Below are positions 18,080 to 26,348 of a DNA stretch of 64,000 nt, in pieces. The stretch lies in contig CAXGOB010000020.1 of NCBI GenBank assembly GCA_964011275.1, positions 1 through 64,000 of the forward strand. Reading direction: 5' to 3'. Numbering within the stretch: position 1 is the stretch's first letter; each line of letters begins with the position of its first letter. Made by a program: the position numbers and the translations under genes. This DNA comes from UBA7328 sp002471345. GTDB taxonomy: Bacteria; Bacteroidota; Bacteroidia; Chitinophagales; Saprospiraceae. The notes under the pieces were generated by a model. That model searched no databases, had not been told where the DNA came from, and worked only from the letters and a program-made list of their open reading frames with translations.

Positions 18080-18732
18080 ATGTTGAATAAGAGTATATAT
18101 ATGAGACTACTTTATATTGTAATTATTGCAACTCTTGTATTTTCAGGAGCGTTACTTGGACAAAATAGTTATCGACCTGGATTATTCTTTCGAGAAGGCT
18201 GGAAAGAAACACCTGCTGAAATTCCCTTAAATCAGAATCATGTTGAAGACACTGAATTAACGGTTCAATTGTATGGAGTAAGTGTAGACAGTTTGAAGAA
18301 AAGCCATCATGTCAAACCTGACGATGATCCTTTTTATGTTTGGTCAGGATTGTGTTTGGGAAACTGGATGGTTACATTAAAACACAGAACTAAAAATGTT
18401 GATTAAACCGATATGCAAAAATAATAATTCGAACAAAACAATCTGGACTGAGGGAACTTAGAATTTCATTGAAACTTGCAAATGGAAATTGGTTGGTAAG
18501 TGATCTATCAGCAGGAAGTTCAAGAGATTGGCAAATTACGGAGTTTAATATTCAAGATATTGTTTGGCATAACCTTGATGCAAATAGAATTACAGAAACG
18601 GGAGTAGCTAATGATCCTGATATTTCGAATGTCGAAGAAATTGGATTCACGGATTTAGTGCCAGGAGGGAGATCAAGAGCATCCTCACGTTTGGATTGGA
18701 TTGAAGTTTATGGAAGGCCAATAATAAGATAA
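18080..18732 (+). pseudogene. Secreted carbohydrate-binding-like protein, frameshifted
   Basis: The first frame (18080-18406) starts with a signal peptide (MRLLYIVIIATLVFSGALLG, from the ATG at 18101 or the upstream ATG) and continues FFREGWKETPAEIPLNQNHV, ending at KNVD-stop. In the neighbouring frame the sequence goes on without a break: LNRYAKIIIRTKQSGLRELR, then LANGNWLVSDLSAG and SRLDWIEVYGRPI to the stop at 18730. A missing single base near 18395-18406 explains the split. The joined protein of about 217 residues resembles secreted jelly-roll-type proteins of Bacteroidota and Planctomycetes that end in a LDWIEVYG strand. Ligand and role are unknown. Confidence 0.65.
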
Positions 18733-18928
18733 TATAATTAACATTTCTTATCACTTGAATAATGATGTTTAAGTAGAAGGTGTCTTTATTCCTAATGTAT
18801 AATTATAAGAGAAAACAGGCCACGATAATATGCATAACCCCAAGCTAAAGCACGGTATATGCAAAATCATTAGCCATAATTAAACCATTGTAGAAAAATT
18901 TGGTCTAAATCAATAAAAAGGAAATAGT

Positions 18929-19783
18929 ATGAGAAGATTAAATTTTTTGATTACTGCTGTGATGCTAGTATTATTATCATGCAGTGAAGATGATGATTCA
19001 ATACAGGATGTCTCACAAGGATATAATATGCTGCTCATAGGCAATAGTTTTTTTAAACCTTATGCTAATCATTTAGAAGATTTAGCACTAGAAGCTGGGA
19101 TTGAAGATCACAATGCTACTGTTGTTTTTAGAGGAGGCGACAATGGAAGACCGATTAACTTCTGGAATGATTCTAACAGTGCTGAACATCAACAAATCCA
19201 ATCAGCTCTAGATCAAGGAAATATTGATTTTTTTGGAATGACCTCTGGATTTGATCTTGACAATACAGATGATCCTTTGGTAGGGCATCGAGCATGGATA
19301 GAGTATGCATTACAAAACAATCCAAGCATAACCATTTTCATAGCAATACCAACAATAGATTTCCCCGAAGATTGGAATCAAAGAGCTGAAGATAATGGGT
19401 TTAACTCAATACAGGAACTGTATGAGTACTATGTTAATGAGATTATTCACCAAAAAATGATAAATCAATTACGAGCTGAATTCCCTTTGACTAATATTTT
19501 TACAATTCCAACTGGTTGGGCAACAATCAATTTAGCACAAATGAATCAGGAGAATTTATTGCTGGACAATATTTCAATGTTTGGGCCAAAGCCTACATCA
19601 ATATTTACTGACCCAAAAGGACATCAGGGACAAATCGCAATAGAGACCGGTACTCTAATATGGTTAAACAGTATTTATAATGTTGATCTTATAACTTATG
19701 AATATGAAACCGGTTTTGATACAGACTTACATGAAATTGCAAGGGTAATAATGGATAGTCATGATACAAAATACAAACAGTAA
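18929..19783 (+). CDS. SGNH-hydrolase-like lipoprotein (DUF4886-like)
   Basis: A 284-residue protein with lipoprotein signal MRRLNFLITAVMLVLLSC and an acidic start of the mature part (SEDDDS). Block I appears as LLIGNSFFKP, where Asn-Ser replaces the usual Asp-Ser, as in DUF4886-type SGNH proteins; the late DPKGHQGQIA supplies the Asp/His pair. It is therefore probably an outer-membrane or periplasmic esterase-type protein, though the altered first block makes activity uncertain. It stands alone between a broken gene and a non-coding spacer. Confidence 0.65.
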   Translation: MRRLNFLITAVMLVLLSCSEDDDSIQDVSQGYNMLLIGNSFFKPYANHLEDLALEAGIEDHNATVVFRGGDNGRPINFWNDSNSAEHQQIQSALDQGNIDFFGMTSGFDLDNTDDPLVGHRAWIEYALQNNPSITIFIAIPTIDFPEDWNQRAEDNGFNSIQELYEYYVNEIIHQKMINQLRAEFPLTNIFTIPTGWATINLAQMNQENLLLDNISMFGPKPTSIFTDPKGHQGQIAIETGTLIWLNSIYNVDLITYEYETGFDTDLHEIARVIMDSHDTKYKQ

Positions 19784-20092
19784 AGACCAATTATTTGTAA
19801 AAATGATGAATTTGAATTTTGAAAGATAAAAACATCTAATGCTGTCTATAAAATAATAGCCGCCTTTCGGCAAGCTGCGTCTCATATAGTAGACATTAAC
19901 TCTACAGTCATCTGCTAAGATTAATGGATTAGTTATCAAGGATTAGGCAAATTAGAAATGCATGGCTAGAGCCCTGTTAGAGGGATGCAATATATGTTAC
20001 TAACCAGAAGATGATAAATATAAATCGAGAATAATTCAATTATAAGAAATAGCGATACTTCTCAATCATGGCCTCATCTTTGTACTCTTCTA
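19784..20092. other. Spacer with no gene recognised
   Basis: About 310 bases. The only notable structure is GCCGCCTTTCGGC near 19860, a short G+C-rich imperfect hairpin in otherwise AT-rich sequence. CATCTTTG at 20075-20082 is one base away from the -7 consensus and could serve the next gene. No protein-like remnants were seen. Confidence 0.4.
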
Positions 20093-20479
20093 GTGGTGTT
20101 ACTAAGCAAAAGAAAAACTAAGTCAACCAAAAGAAAAAAAGCTACATACAGCGTTTATGTTGTAGAACTCAGTAAAAAAGTATGGACAGATAGTTGGAAA
20201 TTCAGAGCAGCAAATCCTCATTTCAGAGGTATGCAAGAATGTCTTTATGTCGGTATGACCAGCTTGTCACCTCAGGAGCGATATAAGAAGCATAAAACAG
20301 GAGCAAGGAGTAAAAGAGGGCATAAAATATCATGTTATTTCGTTGAAAAATATGGTACCTTTTTGAGATCAAGCCTTTATAGTGAATACAACCCAATGTG
20401 CCGACTTGACGCTGTAAAAATGGAAAAGTGGCTTGCTGAAGACTTAAGAAAAAGAGGTTTTGCAGTATGGTGGAATTAG
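20093..20479 (+). CDS. GIY-YIG-like nuclease domain protein
   Basis: A 128-residue basic protein. After a Lys-rich start it reads YSVYVVEL, then CLYVGMTSLSPQERYKKHKTG, KYGTFLRSSLYSEYNPM, and ends AVKMEKWLAEDLRKRGFAVWWN. This is the GIY-YIG layout: the first strand (here YSVYVV), the second motif YVGMTS, an Arg in ERYKKH, and a Glu in MEKWLAEDLR as the likely metal ligand. Single-domain members are often found as orphan genes in accessory DNA. The longest frame begins at GTG 20093 and no ATG is in frame, so the start is uncertain; an ATG at 20068 lies in another frame. Confidence 0.7.
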   Translation: MVLLSKRKTKSTKRKKATYSVYVVELSKKVWTDSWKFRAANPHFRGMQECLYVGMTSLSPQERYKKHKTGARSKRGHKISCYFVEKYGTFLRSSLYSEYNPMCRLDAVKMEKWLAEDLRKRGFAVWWN

Positions 20480-20484
20480 AAGTG

Positions 20485-20506
20485 AATAATGCGCTTCATT
20501 ATTTTG
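20485..20506 (+). terminator. Hairpin terminator after the GIY-YIG gene
   Basis: AATAATG and CATTATT form a seven-base stem around a five-base loop, followed by T residues, six bases after the stop codon. The convergent sulfatase gene ends about 20 bases further on. Confidence 0.5.
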
Positions 20507-20528
20507 AAGGCAATAGGAGGACTTTGGG

Positions 20529-22277
20529 TCAAGGTCTAGGAACAGTCCCAGTGCGTCTTGCCCAATTCATCCATTGAGCCGCCATTTCTTCCACCTTTTT
20601 CGGATTTGACTGAGCTTTATCATTAAGTTCAACTCTATCTAAGTCCATATTATACAACTCCCATTCATTCAGCGGAATTTCGTCAACTTTATCCCAAATT
20701 GTATAACCCATACTTGCCCTGGATACTAACTTCCATTTGCCATGTCTTACAGCTCTATTTCCTTCATGTTCCCAAAAAATAGGCTTCTTTCTTTGGGTTG
20801 GTTCTCCAATAAAATGACCAAATAAACTTTCACCTTCAAGTTCTATAATCTCATTTTCATTGTAAGTCTTAGGATAAGTTGCTTTGGCCACATCTAGACA
20901 GGTAGCCATAATATCAATCAAATGGCTAGGTTGGGATTGTAAGGTCGCCTTGACATTTACTCCATTCGGCCAATGAACAATGAGAGGAGTTGCTATTCCT
21001 CCTTCATGTACCCAATGTTTATACATTTTAAAAGGAGTATTGCTCACATTAGCCCAGTTTTTCCCATAGGCTGTGTAAGTGTGTGCTGGTCCAGGCATTA
21101 CGCTTTTATCTTGAACTGTGAGTGGCACCCCAGTCCTGGTCGTTTTAGGGATCATAAATTGCTGTCGCTCATTGACCCCTAAAGCATAATCTTTAGGGAT
21201 GTTTTTAGGATTTTCATAATGAGTAGGGGACTCAATCCAATCTAATTCTTCTGCACATCCACCATTGTCCTGAAGAAAGAATATTAAGGTATTATCAAAT
21301 TGTCCTTCCTTTTTTAATTCGTTTACAATTTCTCCTATTCCAGCATCCATACGATCTACCATAGCTGCGTATACTTCCATATTAGCTATGTCCCATTCCT
21401 TATCCTTTATATCATCTGACCATTCTGGTACTCTGTAGTCCCGATCACTAAGTATCGCCTCCTTAGGTATTAAGCCCAAATCTTTCATTCGACTTAATCT
21501 CTTTTTTCTTGTCTCATCCCATCCTTGGTCATATTTGCCTTTATACTTCTCTACATCTTCTGGAAGAGCATGCATAGGCCAGTGTGGTGCTGTATATGCC
21601 ACATACATAAAAAATGGATTCTCATCATTATGGTTTTGGATCTTTTCTTTGGCAAATTCAGTCACAGCTTCAGTCATATAAAAGTCATCTCCAGGAGCGA
21701 TATATTTATTTTTTCTTGCCAGGGATCGCGGATCATAAAAACTTCCTGCACCGGAGATCATTCCAAAGAAATCATCGAAACCTCTTTGAGTCGGCCAGTT
21801 ATGTTTACTTGTTTCGTGGTCTTCTAATTCTGGATTCCAATGAGTGACATGCCATTTGCCTGAAAGATATGTACTGTATCCAGCTTGCTTTAAAACTTCT
21901 GCTATTGTTACTGAATTCTTACTCAATTCGCCTTTATATGCTGGGGTGCCTTTATCACTTACCATGTGTCCAATTCCAGCTTGTTGAGGATAAAGACCTG
22001 TAAGTAAGGAAGCTCTTGTAGGACAACAGCGTGCTGCATTATAAAATTGAGTATACTTGATACCATTTGCCGCTAATGCATCAATATTAGGCGTGTTGAT
22101 CTCTCCACCATAACACCCTAAATCAGAATATCCCATATCATCGGCCATGACCAGAAGGATATTTGGTCTGCTACTTTTTCTACTTCCATTACTGTCTGTG
22201 CTGTTGCACGAAAGGTGCATTATGATAGCAATGATTAATATCACCAATGCCCAATTATTGCGATTTAATTTCATCAC
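20529..22277 (-). CDS. Arylsulfatase lipoprotein
   Basis: A 582-residue enzyme with a lipoprotein signal (LVILIIAIIMHLSC, cysteine near residue 24). The N-terminal metal site ILLVMADDMGYSD and the sulfatase signature CCPTRASLLTG (Cys84-x-Pro-x-Arg, the cysteine expected to be converted to formylglycine) are intact, as is GKWHVTHW. Sulfatases of this S1 type hydrolyse sulfate esters on polysaccharides or small molecules, here outside the cytoplasm. A formylglycine-generating enzyme is needed but not in this window. It follows the NIPSNAP gene by 14 bases on the same strand, so the two are probably one operon. Confidence 0.92.
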   Translation of the reverse strand: MMKLNRNNWALVILIIAIIMHLSCNSTDSNGSRKSSRPNILLVMADDMGYSDLGCYGGEINTPNIDALAANGIKYTQFYNAARCCPTRASLLTGLYPQQAGIGHMVSDKGTPAYKGELSKNSVTIAEVLKQAGYSTYLSGKWHVTHWNPELEDHETSKHNWPTQRGFDDFFGMISGAGSFYDPRSLARKNKYIAPGDDFYMTEAVTEFAKEKIQNHNDENPFFMYVAYTAPHWPMHALPEDVEKYKGKYDQGWDETRKKRLSRMKDLGLIPKEAILSDRDYRVPEWSDDIKDKEWDIANMEVYAAMVDRMDAGIGEIVNELKKEGQFDNTLIFFLQDNGGCAEELDWIESPTHYENPKNIPKDYALGVNERQQFMIPKTTRTGVPLTVQDKSVMPGPAHTYTAYGKNWANVSNTPFKMYKHWVHEGGIATPLIVHWPNGVNVKATLQSQPSHLIDIMATCLDVAKATYPKTYNENEIIELEGESLFGHFIGEPTQRKKPIFWEHEGNRAVRHGKWKLVSRASMGYTIWDKVDEIPLNEWELYNMDLDRVELNDKAQSNPKKVEEMAAQWMNWARRTGTVPRP

Positions 22278-22291
22278 CGAAAATTATTCAT

Positions 22292-23050
22292 TCATATTAC
22301 TTCTAAAAGAATATTTCTAATATTAGAAACCGAATTTGCATATTTTGGCAATGCTACCATCTTTTTCCATCTTGGATCAGCACCAAACTCTTTCCAAGCT
22401 TCCGCTCTGTGTTCATTATCTCTAAAGTTGAGCATATAGACCAGACAAGGCATGTATGGTCCAGCTATCATTTCACCAAAAAAAATCGGCTGTAGTTGGA
22501 GATCTAAGAAGAGGTCTATCTCTTCATCGTTAAACATCGCAATCTTCCGCCTTACTGCATCTTCATTATAGCCTTCATATATCCTCAGTTCGAAGAGCTT
22601 TGCTTTGTCAATAGGATCTCTAAGATGTGGCATTCCAGAGAAGGCATGAAGAAGTGATGTAGATAATCTGTTATAGGGAGAGGACTCCTGAGCATCATAT
22701 TTTTTTGTAACCATGTGAAAATCAGAAGAGTGGGATGCTGTTATACCATTCTGATATGCCCCAAAGTCTGGATAGGCTACCTGCACATGGATATTTGTAG
22801 GAGTCTCAATGGATTGTTCTTTGTATACCACAAATGAACTAGCTCCTGAATTCAGTAGTGTGGGTTTGAGCATTTCATTTAGATATTGCACGAACATTTT
22901 AGAGTTTTTTCCCCATTGCATTTTATAAGTTCTCCATTCTATAACTGATCTGTCACTATTAGATGGATTTCTTACTATTGACTCAGCAGTTGCATATGTA
23001 CTTGCTGCTGTTCCGATTGCTGCTGCAGTTACAAATTTTCGTCTTTTCAT
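22292..23050 (-). CDS. NIPSNAP-family protein with Tat-type signal
   Basis: A 252-residue protein starting KRRKFVTAAAIGTAAST, a twin-arginine export signal. Two similar halves follow, each opening with a strand such as IEWRTYKMQWG (about residue 38) and LFELRIYEGYNED (about 148). This tandem ferredoxin-like pattern is that of NIPSNAP proteins. The C-terminal half ends with EAWKEFGADPRWKKM, typical for the family. Exported NIPSNAP proteins frequently accompany sulfatases and sugar-degrading genes in Bacteroidota and Planctomycetes, as here; their biochemical role is unknown. The promoter region is shared with the divergent TPR-LuxR gene (140 bases between starts). Confidence 0.82.
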   Translation of the reverse strand: MKRRKFVTAAAIGTAASTYATAESIVRNPSNSDRSVIEWRTYKMQWGKNSKMFVQYLNEMLKPTLLNSGASSFVVYKEQSIETPTNIHVQVAYPDFGAYQNGITASHSSDFHMVTKKYDAQESSPYNRLSTSLLHAFSGMPHLRDPIDKAKLFELRIYEGYNEDAVRRKIAMFNDEEIDLFLDLQLQPIFFGEMIAGPYMPCLVYMLNFRDNEHRAEAWKEFGADPRWKKMVALPKYANSVSNIRNILLEVI

Positions 23051-23190
23051 ATTTATGTTTTTCCGAGAATAGGGCTAAAATAAGAAGTAATACTAATAAA
23101 GTCTGTTTGTCGAAAAGAAGTGAATTAGGCTTTTTTAATACTACTTGTATTTATCATTTTATAAATTTAGGCATTCTAAAACCTGACTCG

Positions 23191-24795
23191 ATGAGAATCC
23201 TTTGCCTTTTATTGACTTTCATATTTTCTTCAACTAGCTATTCTCAATATTCGACTTACCAAGATAGCTTAATTCAACTTTCAAAAACACTGAGCGATAA
23301 AAATGAGCAGGCCAAAGTGTTGAATCAGATTATCTGGTCATTTAATAGAAATGTAGAGGTCGCAGAACCATTTTTGGATCAATATGATGAAGTAGGTGAC
23401 GAATTAGACAGTGATGACATAAGACAAAGGGCATTTTACCAAAGAGGAGTAATTTATAGAGTTGCAGGTAGATTTGTTGAAGCTTTAAATTCTCTTAATA
23501 AGTGTGAGTCTATAAGCAGAAGAATAAAGGACGAAGTGATGTTAGCAAATGTCACTTATCAGATAGGTGCCTTGTATAATGCACAAGCTAGATATGAGGA
23601 GAGTTTTGAGGTGCTACTAGAGTCTCTTAATTTATTTGAAAGTCAGAAGGACAGATCAAGTGAGGCTTTAGTGCTAAATGTCCTTGCAATAGGGTATAAA
23701 AAAATTGGTAGAAGAGATGATGCAGAGTCAGCCATGTTAAAAGCATTATCCATTTACGAATCACTAGAAGATGATGGTGGGCAGGCTGATGTATCTCATA
23801 ATCTTGGAAATTTCTATTCTGAAAATGAAGACTTTGAGAAAGCTCTAGAATATTATAAAAACCAAGAAGTGCTTGACAAAAAGAGCAATTATCAACCTGG
23901 TTTGGCTTTCCTGTATGAAGCTATGGGCAATGTTTATTCACTTCAAAATTTAGACAAAAAAGCTAATGTGAAGTTAAATGAGGCTCTTGAGATTTGGAAA
24001 GAAATACAAGGGAGAAAACAAGAGGCTGCAGTTTTGATAAAATTAGGACTAAATGAATCTAAGTTGGGAAGCTCTTCAAATGGTAGAAAAAGAGTGTTAA
24101 AAGCTCTAGATATTGCTTCTGAAGAGGAAGACTTAGAAAATATACAAGAGGCAAAATTGGCCCTTGCTCAGCTTTCTGAGCTAGATGAAAAGTATAGAGA
24201 GGCATATCATTTTCATTTACAGTATGAGTCACTGAAAGACAGTCTCAGATCAGAAAAGGTAACCTCACAAATTAATAGCCTAACAGCTAGCTATGAAGCA
24301 GAAAAAAAAGAAAAGGAAATCGAACTACTCAAAAGTGAAAATTTATTGAAGGATCAACAGCTGAGTAAGAAAAGAATTCAGCAAGGCCTATTCGCAGCAT
24401 TATCATTTTTTCTAATCGGATTAATTCTCTTATTGAATATGTATTTTTCTCAAAGGAGAAAACTTAGAGAATCAGAATACAACCAAGAAATCAAACACAA
24501 AGTGAATGCAATTGAAAGATTAAATGGAAGAATATCTGACCTCTTAGATCAAAAAGACAAATTAGAACTCAGACCCCAAGATGAAATAAATGAGCTTTTG
24601 GACAGCCAACTCACAGATAAAGAATATGAAGTACTCAATGCCATAGCTAAAGGAAATACAAATAAGGAAATTGCTGAATCCCAGTTTATCTCAGAAAACA
24701 CAGTGAAGTTCCATTTGAAAAACCTGTATTCAAAACTCGATGTGAGCAATAGAAAAGAAGCAGTTAAGAAAATAGCAAGTTTAGTCCAACTCTAA
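23191..24795 (+). CDS. TPR-sensor, membrane-anchored LuxR-type regulator
   Basis: Started at ATG 23191 (MRILCLLLTFIFSSTSYSQ), which gives a signal peptide; the open frame extends further up but without signal. The 534-residue protein then has about six to eight TPR motifs (residues 60-370, e.g. ANVTYQIGALYNAQARYEES), a Lys/Glu-rich coiled coil, one transmembrane helix (GLFAALSFFLIGLILLLNMY, about 395-414), a second coiled coil, and a C-terminal LuxR/GerE HTH (LTDKEYEVLNAIAKGNTNKEIAES and following). Topology is TPR outside, HTH inside. It should pass an extracytoplasmic signal straight to DNA. It is divergent from the NIPSNAP-sulfatase operon, a likely target, and is followed by a strong terminator. 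Confidence 0.88.
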   Translation: MRILCLLLTFIFSSTSYSQYSTYQDSLIQLSKTLSDKNEQAKVLNQIIWSFNRNVEVAEPFLDQYDEVGDELDSDDIRQRAFYQRGVIYRVAGRFVEALNSLNKCESISRRIKDEVMLANVTYQIGALYNAQARYEESFEVLLESLNLFESQKDRSSEALVLNVLAIGYKKIGRRDDAESAMLKALSIYESLEDDGGQADVSHNLGNFYSENEDFEKALEYYKNQEVLDKKSNYQPGLAFLYEAMGNVYSLQNLDKKANVKLNEALEIWKEIQGRKQEAAVLIKLGLNESKLGSSSNGRKRVLKALDIASEEEDLENIQEAKLALAQLSELDEKYREAYHFHLQYESLKDSLRSEKVTSQINSLTASYEAEKKEKEIELLKSENLLKDQQLSKKRIQQGLFAALSFFLIGLILLLNMYFSQRRKLRESEYNQEIKHKVNAIERLNGRISDLLDQKDKLELRPQDEINELLDSQLTDKEYEVLNAIAKGNTNKEIAESQFISENTVKFHLKNLYSKLDVSNRKEAVKKIASLVQL

Positions 24796-24817
24796 AGAAG
24801 ATTCGCTTTTATTTGAC

Positions 24818-24838
24818 CTACCCACAGCGGGTAGTTTT
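24818..24838 (+). terminator. Rho-independent-like terminator
   Basis: CTACCC (24818-24823) pairs with GGGTAG (24829-24834) around a five-base loop, followed by TTTT. It lies 23 bases after the stop of the TPR-LuxR gene, so the HTH-S74 gene downstream should have its own promoter. Confidence 0.65.
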
Positions 24839-24868
24839 CATTCTATTCAAGAATACCACCTGTATTGA

Positions 24869-24906
24869 GTAGGGCAATTGAATTCCCTTTAATTCAGATT
24901 TGCCCT
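24869..24906. repeat. Imperfect inverted repeat before a small ORF
   Basis: AGGGCAATTGAATT near 24869 and AATTCAGATTTGCCCT ending at 24906 form an imperfect stem (AGGGCAA / TTGCCCT plus GAATT / AATTC). It directly abuts the ATG of the 36-codon frame at 24907 and could be an operator, an RNA hairpin or chance. Confidence 0.4.
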
Positions 24907-25017
24907 ATGAAATCAAACAATTTGATAGAAGCTATTCATGAAAATCGAATTTTGATATTGGCTTTACTGCTGATAAGTATAGGAATAGTCATCATGTTGT
25001 TTGCCATTTTTCAATAG
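24907..25017 (+). CDS. Possible 36-residue membrane peptide
   Basis: ATG 24907 to TAG 25015-25017 encodes MKSNNLIEAIHENR followed by one hydrophobic helix (ILALLLISIGIVIMLFAIF) that ends two residues before the stop. This is the layout of a real single-pass small protein, with a hydrophilic N-terminal part. It lies between the two membrane-anchored LuxR genes on the same strand, 24 bases before the second one, with an inverted repeat touching its start. There is no homology I can name, and chance in AT-rich sequence is possible. Confidence 0.4.
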   Translation: MKSNNLIEAIHENRILILALLLISIGIVIMLFAIFQ

Positions 25018-25041
25018 ATAAATTATCACAAAACAATTCTT

Positions 25042-26223
25042 ATGAAAATCAGTGCCATTTCGAAAAGAGAAAAAGAAGTCCTTAATCTTATTGCACATGA
25101 ATACACATCAAAACAGATAGCTCGTGAGCTATTTATCAGACCGCATACAGCAGATTCGCACCGTAAAAACCTGATTTCAAAAATGGGATTGAAGAATTCA
25201 GCAGGGCTTGTGAGGGTCGGTTTTCAAAAGGGACTTCTATTATTTGCTTGCTTAATTGTCATATGTTCCCTGCAGTTACATGGTCAAGGAGATATTGAAA
25301 TAGAAGGAAAAATAGAGATTGAGAAAGGTACTGGAAATGTGATTATTGGTAAAGACGCTGCCAATAGTATTACATCTGGAAACAATTCTATTATCGGGCA
25401 TGAAGCAGCTAGAGATATAATTAGTGCAGGTTCTAATGTCGTAATAGGGAGATGGGCTGGACTTACGATGCAATATTCTGGTGAGAATGTTTACGTAGGA
25501 AATCAAGCAGGGAAGTTTAATAATACAGGATTTAGAAATGTCATGGTTGGAACAGGTGCGGGTCAGTTGTCGGAAGGGTATCACAATGTAATAATTGGAG
25601 CAGATTCTGATCCCTCAGATCCTGATGTAAATCATTCTATATCAATAGGTTATAATGTAGAATTTGCTTGTTCTAATTGTGCAATGATAGGCCCTGCTGG
25701 TGATGAGGCAGTGAATGTAGGAATAGGAATTTCTGCTCCTGAAACTCCACTTCATATCAAGCAGAAAAGTGAATCTGGTATAAAAGGAATGAGAATGACG
25801 GATTCTGAAGATTCAGAAACATGGGATCTTTCTACTGTTCTAGATAATCTCTCTTTTAGCAGAAATGGTGTGGTAAAAGCATTTATCAGTCCGACAGATG
25901 GGATGTACACTGCTTCTGACTTTCGACTAAAAAAGAATATCGATAATCTTAAAAATGGGTTAGTGTCAGTATTAAAATTAGAACCTAAGTCTTATCAATA
26001 TAAAGATGTTCAGAATGGTAAAAAGTCCATAGGGTTTATAGCACAAGATGTAAAAGATATCATTCCTGAATTGGTATCTTCTAATGGTGAATATCTTGGA
26101 GTAAATTATGATGGACTTGTAGCATTAGCAATTCAGGCCATTAAGGAACAACAAGAATTAATCAACTCATTACAATCTCAAATTAATGATCTTGCCAAAA
26201 TTAGATCCGTCAAAAGTCAATAA
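25042..26223 (+). CDS. LuxR-HTH / transmembrane / trimeric head / S74 chaperone fusion
   Basis: A 393-residue chimera. Residues 1-62 are a complete LuxR/GerE HTH (SKREKEVLNLIAHEYTSKQI, then PHTADSHRKNLISKMGLKN). Residues 64-82 are one transmembrane helix (LLLFACLIVICSLQL). Residues 85-245 are short repeats built on N-V-x-I/V-G (NVVIGRWAG, NVYVGNQAG, NVMVGTGAG, NVIIGAD), like the trimeric heads of tail fibres and YadA-type adhesins, followed by VGIGISAPETPLHIK. Residues about 288-390 are the Peptidase_S74 intramolecular chaperone, with the Ser-Lys dyad of auto-cleaving members in ASDFRLKKNI (Ser292, Lys297) and SIGFIAQDV, ending in a coiled coil. The HTH should be in the cytoplasm and the S74 part outside. 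It probably trimerises and self-cleaves. The role as regulator is inferred. Confidence 0.85.
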   Translation: MKISAISKREKEVLNLIAHEYTSKQIARELFIRPHTADSHRKNLISKMGLKNSAGLVRVGFQKGLLLFACLIVICSLQLHGQGDIEIEGKIEIEKGTGNVIIGKDAANSITSGNNSIIGHEAARDIISAGSNVVIGRWAGLTMQYSGENVYVGNQAGKFNNTGFRNVMVGTGAGQLSEGYHNVIIGADSDPSDPDVNHSISIGYNVEFACSNCAMIGPAGDEAVNVGIGISAPETPLHIKQKSESGIKGMRMTDSEDSETWDLSTVLDNLSFSRNGVVKAFISPTDGMYTASDFRLKKNIDNLKNGLVSVLKLEPKSYQYKDVQNGKKSIGFIAQDVKDIIPELVSSNGEYLGVNYDGLVALAIQAIKEQQELINSLQSQINDLAKIRSVKSQ

Positions 26224-26254
26224 ATAACAGGTCAATTTATATGATGTAAAAAAG

Positions 26255-26286
26255 GAGCAATGAATTTAGTCTTTCATTGCTCTTTT
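26255..26286 (+). terminator. Strong hairpin terminator
   Basis: GAGCAATGAA pairs with TTCATTGCTC (ten bases) around a short loop and is followed by TTTT. It ends the HTH-S74 transcript; the convergent YceI gene ends at 26349. Confidence 0.75.
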
Positions 26287-26348
26287 ATACGGTTCCAAAC
26301 GAATTGGTAAATGAGATACAAAAAATCTCATTTCATTTTTAAAGTTTT

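Noticed and set aside
22963..23190. Upstream extension of the TPR-LuxR gene to 22963
   Set aside because: It overlaps the NIPSNAP gene on the other strand and lacks a signal peptide at its start; the ATG at 23191 gives a clean one.
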